Shown here one piece after another: positions 27,486-36,211 of a DNA stretch of 64,000 nt. The notes under the pieces were generated by a model. That model did no database searches and was not told the DNA's origin. It saw only the letters and a list, made by a program, of their open reading frames with translations. Location: the NCBI RefSeq assembly GCF_003217095.1, contig NZ_QJSR01000001.1, positions 779,912 to 843,911 on the forward strand, read 5' to 3'. The translations under genes were made by a program, and so were the position numbers. This stretch comes from Rhizobium sp. PP-CC-3A-592 (GTDB lineage Bacteria; Pseudomonadota; Alphaproteobacteria; Rhizobiales; Rhizobiaceae). Numbering within the stretch: position 1 is the first letter of the stretch; every line of letters begins with the position of its first letter.

Positions 27486-28238
27486 TCAGCGCTTGGAGAG
27501 GAAGGCCATGAAGGCGGCTTGGGCCTCTGTGCTTTTGAGGCGGGCGGCGAAATGGTCCGCTTCGAGGTCGATGCGGGCCAGGGTTTCCGTGGTGTCGCCG
27601 CGCAGGAGCTGCCGGGCGATGCGCAGCGCCTGTGGCGGCTTGGCGGCGAGCATGGCGGCAGCGGCCAGCGTTTCCTCCTCCAGCGCCTCGGGTGCGACCG
27701 CTTTCCAGACGAGCCCAACGGCGACGGCGTCTTCGGCAGCGATCGGCAGACCGGCGGCGAGCAGCGCGAAGGCGCGCTGATGGCCGATGATGCGGGGGAC
27801 GATGAGGCTGGAGGCGGCCTCCGGCACCAGCGCGAGGTCCACGAACGGCGTTCGCAGCTGGGTGCGGGTGGAGATGACGGTGAGATCGCAATGCAGGTTC
27901 AGCGTCGTGCCGATGCCGATCGCCAAGCCATCGACGCCGGAGACGAGCGGCTTGGTGGCCGTCGCGAGCGCATGGAGAAAGCCAAGGACCTCCGTTCCCA
28001 GCGTTTCGCTCATCGCCATCTGGGCGAAGTCGGCCATGTCGTTGCCGGCGGAAAAGCAGCCGGGCGTGCCGAGGAAGACGATGACGCGAACGTCGTCTTC
28101 CGCCTCGGCCGCTGCCAGAGCTTCCGTCATCGCCACATACATGGCGCGGGTAATGGCGTTCTTCTTTTCCGGGCGGTTCAGCCGGATGACGCGGATCGCG
28201 GCATCCGGCTTTTCGATGAGGATCGTCTCGTCGGTCAT
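27486..28238 (-). CDS. Enoyl-CoA hydratase/isomerase family protein
   Basis: A 250-residue crotonase-fold enzyme, probably acting in fatty acid or related acyl-CoA breakdown with the acyl-CoA dehydrogenase encoded just upstream. The oxyanion-hole region is GCFSAGNDMADF and VDGLAIGIGTTLNLHCDL, and a conserved catalytic-position Glu is in FVDLALVPEAASSLIVP. The C-terminal helices include AFALLAAGLPIAAEDAVAVG. The gene starts about 10 bp after the dehydrogenase stop, so the pair is an operon. Exact substrate unknown. Confidence 0.9.
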   Translation of the reverse strand: MTDETILIEKPDAAIRVIRLNRPEKKNAITRAMYVAMTEALAAAEAEDDVRVIVFLGTPGCFSAGNDMADFAQMAMSETLGTEVLGFLHALATATKPLVSGVDGLAIGIGTTLNLHCDLTVISTRTQLRTPFVDLALVPEAASSLIVPRIIGHQRAFALLAAGLPIAAEDAVAVGLVWKAVAPEALEEETLAAAAMLAAKPPQALRIARQLLRGDTTETLARIDLEADHFAARLKSTEAQAAFMAFLSKR

Positions 28239-28247
28239 ATCAGGGTC

Positions 28248-30011
28248 TCAGTTCAGCGCGATGCGCGCAGCCTCGAGGCTGTCGGCGCCGTGGAGGATGG
28301 CGTCGGCAAGGGCGGCCGTTTCGCCGAGCAGGTTCTCGGCGAAGAAGCGCGCGAGAGCGATGCGCTGCGGCTGACGGCCATCGTCCACCACCACCGCCGC
28401 ACCCTTGGCGAGAAGCACGCCACAGAGGACGAGGCCGAAGAGACGCTGGTAGGCCGTGGCACCGGCAAGCGCTGCTGCCAGACGTCCGCCTCCCAGTTCG
28501 GACTGGAGCCAGTCGGTCGCCGTGGTCAGTTCGACGATCGCCTTGTCGAGACGCGCGGCGGTTTCGCCCCATGCGCCTTTGTCCCCTTCGGCTGCGGTCA
28601 CGGCCTTGACGATCGCGGAGAGTTCGGCAATCAGGCCGCGCACATGGGCGCCGTCGCCGAGGGGCAGCTTGCGGGTGACGAGATCGATGGCCTGGATGCC
28701 GTTCGTGCCTTCATAGATCGGCGCGATGCGGGCATCCCGCAACAGGCGAGCGGCACCCGTTTCCTCCACGAAGCCCATGCCGCCATGGACCTGAATGCCG
28801 AGCGAGGCAACCTCGACGCCGACATCCGTCGGGAAGGATTTGGCGATCGGGGTCAGGAGCGCCGCACGATCCTGCCAATGACGCTTCTCGTCGCCTTCAG
28901 CCTCGTGGGCGCGATCGACCGCCTCCGCGCAGAGATAGGTGATGGCCCGCGACCCCTGCGTCAGTGCTTTCATGGTCAGAAGCGTGCGGGCGATATCGGG
29001 ATGATCGATGATCGGGCTGGCCGTGGCGGCACCGGGGGCCTTGCCCTGCCGACGCTCCCGCGCATAGGCAAGCGCGCCCTGCGTGGCAGCTTCCGCCATG
29101 GCAACGCCCTGGGCGCCGACCGCGAGGCGGGCATTGTTCATCATGGTGAACATGCAGGCAAGCCCGCGATTTTCCTCGCCGATCAGGTAACCGACGGCGC
29201 CCGCCTCCGCGCCGAAGCGGCCGTCGCCATAGATCATGGTGCAGGTGGGCGAGGCATGAATGCCCAGCTTCTCCTCGATCGAGTGACAGAAGAGATCGTT
29301 GCGCGCCCCAAGCGTCTCGTCTTCATTGACGATGAACTTGGGCACGAGGAACAGGGAGATGCCGCGCGTGCCCTCGGGCGCATCGGCCAGGCGCGCGAGA
29401 ACGAGGTGGACGATATTGTCCGTAAAGTCGTGTTCGCCCCAGGTGATGTAGATCTTCTGGCCGAAAATCCGGTAGGTGCCGTCATCGCGGCGTTCTGCCC
29501 GGGTGCGCAGCGTTCCCAGATCCGAGCCGGCATGGGGTTCGGTCAGGTTCATGGTGCCGGTCCACTCACCGGAGACCATCTTCGGCAGGAAGCGGGCCTT
29601 CAGGGCATCGGAACCGTGCGCGGCAAGCGCTTCTGCGGCACCGGCCGTCAGCATGGGCGCCAGCGCGAACGCCATCGATCCGCCGTTCCAGATTTCCATG
29701 GCGGCGATCTGCAGGCGGTGCGGCAGGCCCTGCCCGCCCGCCTCCATCGGCGCGGCGAGGCCATTCCAGCCGGCCGCAGCCCAGGCACGATAGATCTCCG
29801 GCCAGCCTGTCGGCGAGCGGACCTCGCCATTGGCAAGCTTTGAGCCCTCCTTGTCCCCGCGCGCCGCCGCAGGCGCGATCGTCGCGTCACAGAAGCGGCC
29901 CGCCTCCCAGATCACGGCCTCCACGATATCCGCATCGACGGACGCGTCGCCATCGAGACCTGCGATATGATTGAGCGTGAACAGAATGTCGTCCACAGGG
30001 GATGTGTACAT
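28248..30011 (-). CDS. Acyl-CoA dehydrogenase (long, DmdC/FadE-like class)
   Basis: A 587-residue FAD enzyme introducing a trans-2 double bond into an acyl-CoA. It is about 200 residues longer than classic acyl-CoA dehydrogenases, with a leading helical segment (residues 1-75) and a C-terminal extension after about residue 460, as in the DmdC-like class. Motifs: MNLTEPHAGSDLGTLRT (flavin/substrate), FGQKIYITWGEHDF, a central MNNARLAVGAQGVAMAEAA and GMGFVEETGAARLLRDARI followed by PIYEGTNGIQAIDL containing the catalytic-base Glu. Operon with the hydratase. Substrate unknown. Confidence 0.92.
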   Translation of the reverse strand: MYTSPVDDILFTLNHIAGLDGDASVDADIVEAVIWEAGRFCDATIAPAAARGDKEGSKLANGEVRSPTGWPEIYRAWAAAGWNGLAAPMEAGGQGLPHRLQIAAMEIWNGGSMAFALAPMLTAGAAEALAAHGSDALKARFLPKMVSGEWTGTMNLTEPHAGSDLGTLRTRAERRDDGTYRIFGQKIYITWGEHDFTDNIVHLVLARLADAPEGTRGISLFLVPKFIVNEDETLGARNDLFCHSIEEKLGIHASPTCTMIYGDGRFGAEAGAVGYLIGEENRGLACMFTMMNNARLAVGAQGVAMAEAATQGALAYARERRQGKAPGAATASPIIDHPDIARTLLTMKALTQGSRAITYLCAEAVDRAHEAEGDEKRHWQDRAALLTPIAKSFPTDVGVEVASLGIQVHGGMGFVEETGAARLLRDARIAPIYEGTNGIQAIDLVTRKLPLGDGAHVRGLIAELSAIVKAVTAAEGDKGAWGETAARLDKAIVELTTATDWLQSELGGGRLAAALAGATAYQRLFGLVLCGVLLAKGAAVVVDDGRQPQRIALARFFAENLLGETAALADAILHGADSLEAARIALN

Positions 30012-30222
30012 AAGGTTCTCCTGCCTTTGCCGGCGCCCACCCGTCTTCTCCTGCGCCCCCGGTCAAATTATTGATTTTTACGTAAACGTCAACTGGGAGA
30101 TGCGCGATTGATCCCCGATGTTCCCGATCTCCCGGCCCGGTTCGCGAGGCTTCGTTTTGCCTTGCAACGAAACTGTCATAGAACGTCGATACAGCACGAC
30201 TCTGACTGCCGGACATTCTGTC

Positions 30223-31215
30223 ATGAACCTCGTTTCGCCCGAAATTCCCGGCCTCGTCTGGGCCTATCGCTTCCGCCCGGGACAGGGCCGCGGCGAGCGC
30301 ATTTCCGCGGACGCGCCATTGGAGGTGCTGACGGAGGCCGAAGGCTGGCTCTGGCTGCATCTGGCGCTGAGCGACGCGCGCACGCCGGCGCTGATCCAGA
30401 AGATCTGCGACCTGCCGGCCGACGCGCTGGCCACCCTGTCGAGCCATGATACGCAAGCCGCCATCACGACCGACGAAGCCATGGTGCACGGCACGCTGGT
30501 GGATTTCGAGCGCACCTTCGACCAGATGACGAAGACCATCGGCTGGCTGCATTTCGTCGTGACGGACAAGGTCATCGTGACGACGCGGCTGCATCCGCTG
30601 CGCAGCATCGACCGGGTGAAGGCGGCGATCGAGAAGAATCCGCGCTGCCTGCGGCCGATTGACCTTTTCGAGATGATGGTGATCGAGTTCCAGCGCACGC
30701 TGATCGGCCTCGTGCTGGAACTGACCGAGGAACTGAACGTCATCGAGGACGAGGTCTATGGCGAGGCGGGGCACAACGACCAGCCCCGGCTGGCGCCGCT
30801 CCGCCGCACCGCCGTCCGCCTGCACCGGCATCTGCGGACGCTGCTGGCTCTTCTCAGACGCGCCGCGGCATCGGACGATGACGAGGTTCCCGCGGGCTTC
30901 ATCGACGTCGCCGAACGCCTGACCGACCGGCTGGAGACGGTGGACCGCGACGTCTTCGCGCTGCAGGAACGGGCGCGGCTGCTGCACGAGGAAATCGACA
31001 GCAAGCTCTCCTCGGAGACCAACCGCCACCTCTACATCCTCTCGCTGATGACCGCCTTCCTGCTGCCGCCCACGCTCGTCACCGGCTTCTTCGGCATGAA
31101 CACCAGCGACCTGCCGCTGGCCGGCGGCGTCCACGGCACCCTCATCGCCGGCGTCTTCATCGTGATGTCAATGGCCTTTGCCTGGACGATCCTGAAACGG
31201 ATTGGGATTCTCTGA
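30223..31215 (+). CDS. CorA/ZntB-type divalent cation transporter
   Basis: A 330-residue 2-TM-GxN family transporter. A long cytoplasmic domain (residues 1-265) precedes two C-terminal transmembrane helices, with the pore signature GFFGMNTSDLPL at the end of the first. The Gly-Met-Asn is intact. The acidic-to-variable loop after GMN (TSDLPLAGG) and overall size are closer to the zinc transporter ZntB than to the magnesium channel CorA, so the metal is uncertain. The ATG at 30223 begins MNLVSPEIPGLVWAYRF; an upstream in-frame extension is not homologous. Confidence 0.9.
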   Translation: MNLVSPEIPGLVWAYRFRPGQGRGERISADAPLEVLTEAEGWLWLHLALSDARTPALIQKICDLPADALATLSSHDTQAAITTDEAMVHGTLVDFERTFDQMTKTIGWLHFVVTDKVIVTTRLHPLRSIDRVKAAIEKNPRCLRPIDLFEMMVIEFQRTLIGLVLELTEELNVIEDEVYGEAGHNDQPRLAPLRRTAVRLHRHLRTLLALLRRAAASDDDEVPAGFIDVAERLTDRLETVDRDVFALQERARLLHEEIDSKLSSETNRHLYILSLMTAFLLPPTLVTGFFGMNTSDLPLAGGVHGTLIAGVFIVMSMAFAWTILKRIGIL

Positions 31216-31294
31216 CGCAGAGGCCTTAACGCGCGAAAGGCACCGGGGAACCGGTGCCTGTAGAGTGCGGACAACGCGTCACTATCGGCTCTTC

Positions 31295-31380
31295 CGTCAT
31301 GCTCGGGCTTGTCCCGATCATCTGTAACGTATTGATCGCGTTGAGCTTAACAGATCCTCGGGACAAGCCCGAGGGTGACG
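31295..31380. repeat. Palindromic intergenic repeat (family A, copy 3)
   Basis: Imperfect inverted repeat, left arm 31295-31325 (core GTCATGCTCGGGCTTGTCCC), right arm 31350-31380 (core GGGACAAGCCCGAGGGTGAC). It lies between the convergent 3' ends of the CorA-like and BA14K genes, where it may serve as a terminator on both strands. Arms match those of 19889-20010. Confidence 0.85.
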
Positions 31381-31396
31381 ATCGCGGATGCGTGGA

Positions 31397-31852
31397 TCAA
31401 TAGGGCGAGTTGCACTGGCGGCGGGGGCCATTGTTGGGCTGGTAGGTGTTGTCGTAGGCGCGATAGGAGCGATAACGATCCTGGCACCAGGCGACATGGC
31501 TGCCACCGACGCGAGCCGGGCGGTCGTTGTTGATGGCGCCGCCAATGATCGCGCCGGTCGCGAAAGCAGCGAGCGGGAACCAGACCCCATTGTGTTCACG
31601 GTAGCCGCGGCGGCGTTCGCGATAGCCGCGATGGCCATTGTAGTAGTAGGCATCGCCACGGCGATGCATGCCGCGACGGCGCCAGTCATCGCGGTCGCGA
31701 TCTCTGTACTGCACGGGCTCGGCCGCGTTTGCCGTCTGGACGGGCTTCTGGACCGGAATCGGAACCATGGCCTGGACGGGGACGAACGACGTGATGAAAA
31801 GCGCGGCCGAAAGGCTGGCTGCCGAAAGGAGCTTGGCGTTGAAGAGACCCAT
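31397..31852 (-). CDS. BA14K family protein
   Basis: A 151-residue exported protein of the BA14K family, named for a Brucella 14-kDa immunoreactive, lectin-like protein. A signal peptide covers about residues 1-28 (SLSAALFITSFVPVQA). An Arg/Tyr-rich middle (RRRGMHRRGDAYYYNGHRGY) and a hydrophobic Gly-rich segment (AAFATGAIIGGAI) precede the diagnostic C-terminus HVAWCQDRYRSYRAYDNTY followed by QPNNGPRRQC. A strong GGAGG site precedes the ATG at 31852. Predicted periplasmic or surface-linked; function in rhizobia unclear. Confidence 0.92.
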   Translation of the reverse strand: MGLFNAKLLSAASLSAALFITSFVPVQAMVPIPVQKPVQTANAAEPVQYRDRDRDDWRRRGMHRRGDAYYYNGHRGYRERRRGYREHNGVWFPLAAFATGAIIGGAINNDRPARVGGSHVAWCQDRYRSYRAYDNTYQPNNGPRRQCNSPY

Positions 31853-32027
31853 TGTTTCCTCCGTGGATTTTTATCGTGAATTTTTATCGAACGACCGTGC
31901 GGTGCACGGCATTCCCTGGTCCGACAACGGACGGAATCGTCGTTGGTTCCCTCTGTGACGGAGGCATGACGGGCCCAGGCGGCCAAAATTAACGGCGCGT
32001 TAACCATGTGGGCGCAGCATTGTGCGC

Positions 32028-33077
32028 ATGCGAAACATCGCCCGAACCATTGCCGGCGCGTTCACTCCCTCCCCTTTCGGGCGATGGCCAGTCGTGGCGC
32101 TGGGCCTCCTCGTGGCGCTGAGCGCCGTGTGCTCGCCGCAGCCAAGCCTCGCCGTCGATCTGGAGCCCTGGAAGACGCCGGAGCCTGCTCTGGTCGTCGA
32201 TGCCTATGAGCTGAATATCGTCGACTGGCAGGAGATGCTGAAGGACAAGCGGATCGCCGGTTTCGTCTCGAAAGCCTCCGACGGACTGCCGGAAAGCTTT
32301 TCCTGCACCGGCGACCACAAGGGCGATACGTTCGCGCACTGCAAGACGATGTGGCGGAAATACGCGGTCAGCCGCGAGCTCTACCAGACCCGGCGCATGG
32401 TGGCGCGGGCAAGCGGGCTGCTGTGGGGTGCCTATCACCTAGCGCGGCCCGGCAACCCGATCGAGCAGGCGAACCACTTCCTCGACTATGCCGAACCTGC
32501 GGCCGACGAGCTGATGGTGCTCGACATCGAGGGCATCGACCCTGACAATTTCATGTCGCTCGAAGATGGCGAAATCTTCGCGCAGCATATCAAGACGCGC
32601 ACGGGTCGGTATCCGATGCTCTACACCAACCACTCCACCGCCCGCCACATCGCCGACAACCGCGCGCTCTATCCGATCCTCTCGCGCCTGCCGCTCTGGT
32701 ACGCCCGCTACAAGCCGGGCATCCGCAACGTCTTCCCGATGGGCAACTGGGACAGCTACGCGCTCTGGCAGTTTTCCTCCGGCGCCAACTGCAACAAGCG
32801 GCGCTGTCCCTACCGCATCAATGGAACGCTGCCCGATATCGACGTCAACGTGGCGCCGATGGATGCCGCGCGGCTGAAGGTGGAATGGGCGAAGGGCGAT
32901 CTGCTGCCGGAAAAGCCGCTGCCACCGGAGCCCGCACCAACCCTCGGCCCGCCGGTCATCATGCTCGTCTCAGCCAACGGCAACCGCCCGGCCTGCATCG
33001 GCACGCAAGCGACCGGCGTGGACGCGATGACGACCTCCTCCATCGGCGTTCGGGGCGCGCGGATCGCCTTGCGCTAG
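32028..33077 (+). CDS. Exported glycoside hydrolase family 25 (lysozyme-like) protein
   Basis: A 349-residue secreted protein with an N-terminal signal region (hydrophobic VVALGLLVALSAVC, residues about 22-38). The GH25 barrel follows: VVDAYELNIVDWQ at the first strand, GAYHLARPGNPIEQANHFL, the catalytic strand MVLDIEGIDPDN with Asp and Glu, YPMLYTNHSTARHIADN and a C-terminal WQFSSGANCNKRRC with DIDVNV. It probably cleaves peptidoglycan or a related glycan. A Pro-rich tail of about 60 residues after the barrel is unlike typical family members. ATG at 32028; a GTG two codons earlier is possible. Confidence 0.87.
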   Translation: MRNIARTIAGAFTPSPFGRWPVVALGLLVALSAVCSPQPSLAVDLEPWKTPEPALVVDAYELNIVDWQEMLKDKRIAGFVSKASDGLPESFSCTGDHKGDTFAHCKTMWRKYAVSRELYQTRRMVARASGLLWGAYHLARPGNPIEQANHFLDYAEPAADELMVLDIEGIDPDNFMSLEDGEIFAQHIKTRTGRYPMLYTNHSTARHIADNRALYPILSRLPLWYARYKPGIRNVFPMGNWDSYALWQFSSGANCNKRRCPYRINGTLPDIDVNVAPMDAARLKVEWAKGDLLPEKPLPPEPAPTLGPPVIMLVSANGNRPACIGTQATGVDAMTTSSIGVRGARIALR

Positions 33078-33138
33078 AATGCTGTCAAGCTGCGGCACGT
33101 TATCTGACGGCGCCGTTTCCCCACCCGCCGTCTCGCCG

Positions 33139-34308
33139 TCAAGCCTCGATCTGCACATCCGTCAGCGGGCGGGAGCAGCAGGCGAGGATGTAGCCTTCTT
33201 CGATGTCCTCGTCGAGGATGCCGCCATTGTGGTTCATGTCGACCTCGCCTGAGATCTTCATGACGCGACAGGTGCCGCAGAGGCCGCTTTCGCAGGCGGC
33301 GCCGATGCGCACGCCGGCGGCGCGGGCGGTCTGGAGGACGGTCTGGCCGGGGATGCATTTCGCCTCCTTGCCGGCCATGGTGAAGGTGACGGTGGGGGCG
33401 ACGATCGGCTGGTCGGTATCGGCTTCGCCGGAAGCATCGCCAGGACCGGCGCGGACGGCGAGTTCGTCGACATTGGGGGCGGCCGCCGGCTGGAAGCTTT
33501 CCTCGTGGTAGCGGGCCATGTCGAAGCCGGATGCCTGCAGCATCTCGCGCACGCCGCGCATGAACGGTTCGGGACCGCAGCAGAACACCGTACGGCTCAT
33601 GAAATCGGGCGTCAGCAGCGCCACCTTGGCGGCATCGATGCGGCCGCGCAGGCCGTGCCAGCCATGGCGGGGCTCGTGGCCTTCCACGACGAAGCCGAGC
33701 GACAGGTTCGGCATGCCGGGGCTGAGCGTTTCCAGTTCTGCCCGGAAGAGCAGATCGTCCGGTTGCCGAGCGCAGGAGACGAAGGCGATGTCGGTCTGCG
33801 GCGCGCAGTCGGAAAACCAGCGCGTCATCGACATCATCGGCGTGATGCCGGAGCCGGCGGAGACGAACAGATATTTCTCGCCGGGATAGCGCACGAAGGA
33901 GAAGTCGCCGAGAGGGCCGAAGGCCTTCAGCGTCATGCCCGGGCGCAGGTTCTGAAACATCCAGCGGGTGCCGATCGACGTTGCCTGCGCCTTCACCGTG
34001 ACGGCGATGGAAAACGGGCGCGACGGCGTCGAGGACAGCGTGTAGGTCCGCATCACCGGATCGTCGGCCGTCACCGGGATTTCGAGCGTGACGAACTGGC
34101 CCGGCAGGTATCGGAACCAGCCGTCGCGATCCGACTTGAACACGAAGGTCATGACGTCGGGCGCCTCGAGCGTCACCGCGATGCATTCGAGCAGGTGCTG
34201 GCGATCGTTCCAGGGCTGGAGTTCGTCGAAGTGACGGAACGGCGATACGATACCGGTTCCCTGACCCATGCCCTGGCCCATGCCCTGGCCCATGCTTGTC
34301 TGGCTCAT
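33139..34308 (-). CDS. gbcB: GbcB-like NAD(P)H-flavin-2Fe2S oxidoreductase of a Rieske monooxygenase
   Basis: A 389-residue reductase supplying electrons to the GbcA oxygenase. FAD domain with MRTYTLSSTPSRPFSIAVTV; NAD domain with FVSAGSGITPMMSMTRWF and CCGPEPFMRGVREML; a C-terminal plant-type 2Fe-2S ferredoxin with CESGLCGTC and a last Cys in ILACCSRP. The N-terminus carries three GQGM repeats (residues about 7-18) matching a 12-base DNA repeat at 34259-34295. The start lies one base after the gbcA stop (TGA-C-ATG), so they are coupled. Most like glycine betaine monooxygenase reductase; related demethylases (carnitine, stachydrine) cannot be excluded. Confidence 0.87.
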   Translation of the reverse strand: MSQTSMGQGMGQGMGQGTGIVSPFRHFDELQPWNDRQHLLECIAVTLEAPDVMTFVFKSDRDGWFRYLPGQFVTLEIPVTADDPVMRTYTLSSTPSRPFSIAVTVKAQATSIGTRWMFQNLRPGMTLKAFGPLGDFSFVRYPGEKYLFVSAGSGITPMMSMTRWFSDCAPQTDIAFVSCARQPDDLLFRAELETLSPGMPNLSLGFVVEGHEPRHGWHGLRGRIDAAKVALLTPDFMSRTVFCCGPEPFMRGVREMLQASGFDMARYHEESFQPAAAPNVDELAVRAGPGDASGEADTDQPIVAPTVTFTMAGKEAKCIPGQTVLQTARAAGVRIGAACESGLCGTCRVMKISGEVDMNHNGGILDEDIEEGYILACCSRPLTDVQIEA

Positions 34309-34309
34309 G

Positions 34310-35554
34310 TCAGGCCACGCGCACGAGCGGCGCGCGGACGCCGGTCAGGCGCTCCTGCATGAAATTCGTGTACCATTCGACGAACTGCATGACGCCGCCT
34401 TCGTGCTCGGGCGAATAAGGACCGGGCTCATAGGCCGGCGAGCGGATGCCGAAGGCGTTTTCCTCGACGATCTGGCGGTCCTGGTCGTTGGTCTCGGTCC
34501 AGACATGCGTCAGTTCCTCGAGATTGTAGTCGACGCCTTCGACGGCATCCTTGTGGACCAGCCACTTGGTGGTGACCTGCGTCAGTTCGGGGCCGAGCGG
34601 CAGCACGCGGAAGGTGATGGCGTGGTCGGCCAGCACATGGTTCCATGTGCTCGGGTAATGGAACATCAGCAGCGTGCCGATATGGCTCTGGGGCACGGCG
34701 TCGGACAGGCGGCGCTTGACGGCGCGGGCGCCGGACATGGTGTAGCTTTCGGCATCCTGAATGAGCGGCATGCGGGCGACGCGGAACTGGCCCGTCGCAT
34801 CGATGCGGAATTCGCTCGGCAGGCCGGAGGCCTCGCAGCGGCTCCAGTGCTCGGAGATGACGGGATCGTCCTTGGCACCCTGCACGCCGGTGGCCGACGG
34901 GGCCTCGGGATAGGTGCGGCAGAGCTCCGGGTGGTTGCTGGCGCAGTGGTAGCACTCGCGGTTGTTTTCCCAGACGAGCTTCCAGTTGCCCTTCTCCACG
35001 ATGGTGCTCTCATAAGCGACCTTCGTGTCCTTGAGATTGTGCGGCGCGAGGTAGGACGTGACCATGTCGCGCACGGGCGCGAAGTCCAGCGGCTCGGCGG
35101 CAAGGCTGATGAAGATGTAGCCGGCAATGGTCTCGCAGGCGACGGGCTTCAGGCCGTGCGCGGATTTGTCGAAGTCCTCTCCCATCTGGCGGGCGAACAT
35201 CAGCTTGCCGTCGAGCTCATAGGTCCAGTTGTGATAGGGACAGACAAGCCTCGCCGAGGCGCCCTTGGCCTGGGTGCAGACGCGCGAGCCGCGGTGGCGG
35301 CAGGCATTGTGCAGGGCATGGATGGCGCCCTGGCGGTCGCGGGTGATGACGACGGGATAGTCGCCGATCTGGACCGTGAAATAGTTGCCGGCCTTGGGGA
35401 TCTCGCAGTCATGGCCGATGAAGAGCCAGTCCTTGTACCAGATCTCCTGCAGGTCGAGCTGGTAGAGATCGGGATCGGTGTAGAATGCCTGCTCGAGGCT
35501 GTGGGTCTCGCGCCGGTTCCGGAGCGTGCGGAGCACTTCGCTGCGAAAATCCAT
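34310..35554 (-). CDS. gbcA: GbcA-like Rieske oxygenase, glycine betaine demethylase subunit
   Basis: A 414-residue ring-hydroxylating-type oxygenase alpha subunit. The Rieske cluster ligands are in CRHRGSRVC and CPYHNW, and the mononuclear iron site in ENNRECYHCASNHPE with the two His. The Tyr/Glu-rich NNRECYHCxxNHPEL stretch is characteristic of the quaternary-amine demethylase group (GbcA, CntA, Stc2). Predicted to remove one methyl from glycine betaine as formaldehyde, giving dimethylglycine, with GbcB. It starts at ATG 35554 after AAAGGAACGGG. A cobalamin riboswitch lies about 180 nt upstream on the same strand, unexpected for this enzyme. Confidence 0.88.
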   Translation of the reverse strand: MDFRSEVLRTLRNRRETHSLEQAFYTDPDLYQLDLQEIWYKDWLFIGHDCEIPKAGNYFTVQIGDYPVVITRDRQGAIHALHNACRHRGSRVCTQAKGASARLVCPYHNWTYELDGKLMFARQMGEDFDKSAHGLKPVACETIAGYIFISLAAEPLDFAPVRDMVTSYLAPHNLKDTKVAYESTIVEKGNWKLVWENNRECYHCASNHPELCRTYPEAPSATGVQGAKDDPVISEHWSRCEASGLPSEFRIDATGQFRVARMPLIQDAESYTMSGARAVKRRLSDAVPQSHIGTLLMFHYPSTWNHVLADHAITFRVLPLGPELTQVTTKWLVHKDAVEGVDYNLEELTHVWTETNDQDRQIVEENAFGIRSPAYEPGPYSPEHEGGVMQFVEWYTNFMQERLTGVRAPLVRVA

Positions 35555-35734
35555 GTTCCCGTTCCTTTATACCACGGACCTCGCCAAGAGGTCGCAATCC
35601 CAAGGCCCGCTACAGGCCAACTTCAGGGCTGGTATGGCCGGGAAAGCCCTTCGAAGCTCACACCCGGCAACCCGCCGCACCAAGACATTCACATCAAAGA
35701 CAGTAACATTGGCACATCAAAGTCCGTCACATCG

Positions 35735-35915
35735 GCCCCAAGACAGGTGTCCGGGCTCAGGGGCATCTCGCCATGCCGACCCTGGGGATGCTTAACCCCT
35801 GACAAGGATCTGCCGGCTTCATGCTCCACCACCGTTGCGGGCGCAGCGCCGGGTTTCGACCGGCTTCCCAATGTGTCCGGATCCCTTTGAAACCGGCGCC
35901 TTGAGCCTCTCTATC
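35735..35915 (-). ncRNA. Cobalamin (AdoCbl) riboswitch in the gbcA leader
   Basis: Read on the minus strand, this region has the ordered conserved blocks of the cobalamin riboswitch: GGGAAGCCGGT (35869-35859), a closing CCCGG, GCTGCGCCCGCAACGGT (35847-35831), an internal hairpin pair GGGGTTAAGCATCCCC, and a B12-box-like AGCCCGGACACCTGTCT (35757-35741). The order and spacing fit the Rfam model from memory. Downstream on this strand the only gene is gbcA. No U-rich terminator is evident before gbcA, but a perfect hairpin GACCTC-ttggc-GAGGTC (35594-35578) lies just upstream of the ribosome site, so control may be translational. The remainder of the 35555-36211 gap shows nothing else. Confidence 0.85.
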
Positions 35916-36211
35916 TAACGCCGCGCCGGCCGATTTCAGAGGCCAAGAAGCGACACGCGATTTGAGAAAGACGACACGCGCATTTGCGGACCATTTTTAC
36001 GGCTTCGTGCGTCGATCCTTCAAGATAAACAATGAGATGTACGAAATTTCGGCAGATGTCGCTTTTCCGGTCAGGCCGATGCCTCGCTGCCGAGTGCACA
36101 TTTGCGACATCGAGGAGCGCGCCCTTGCCGCCATCCCCGGGGCGAATGGCCGGATGACGCAAGCCTCGCGCCATGGCGGGCCCGTAAGACCATGCAAAAG
36201 GAAGATCATCC

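Noticed and set aside
26837..27891. Minus-strand frames reading through the 257-bp repeats
   Set aside because: Differences between copies are mainly amino acid changing, stems show compensatory change, and one frame runs on into the antisense phase of the hydratase gene.
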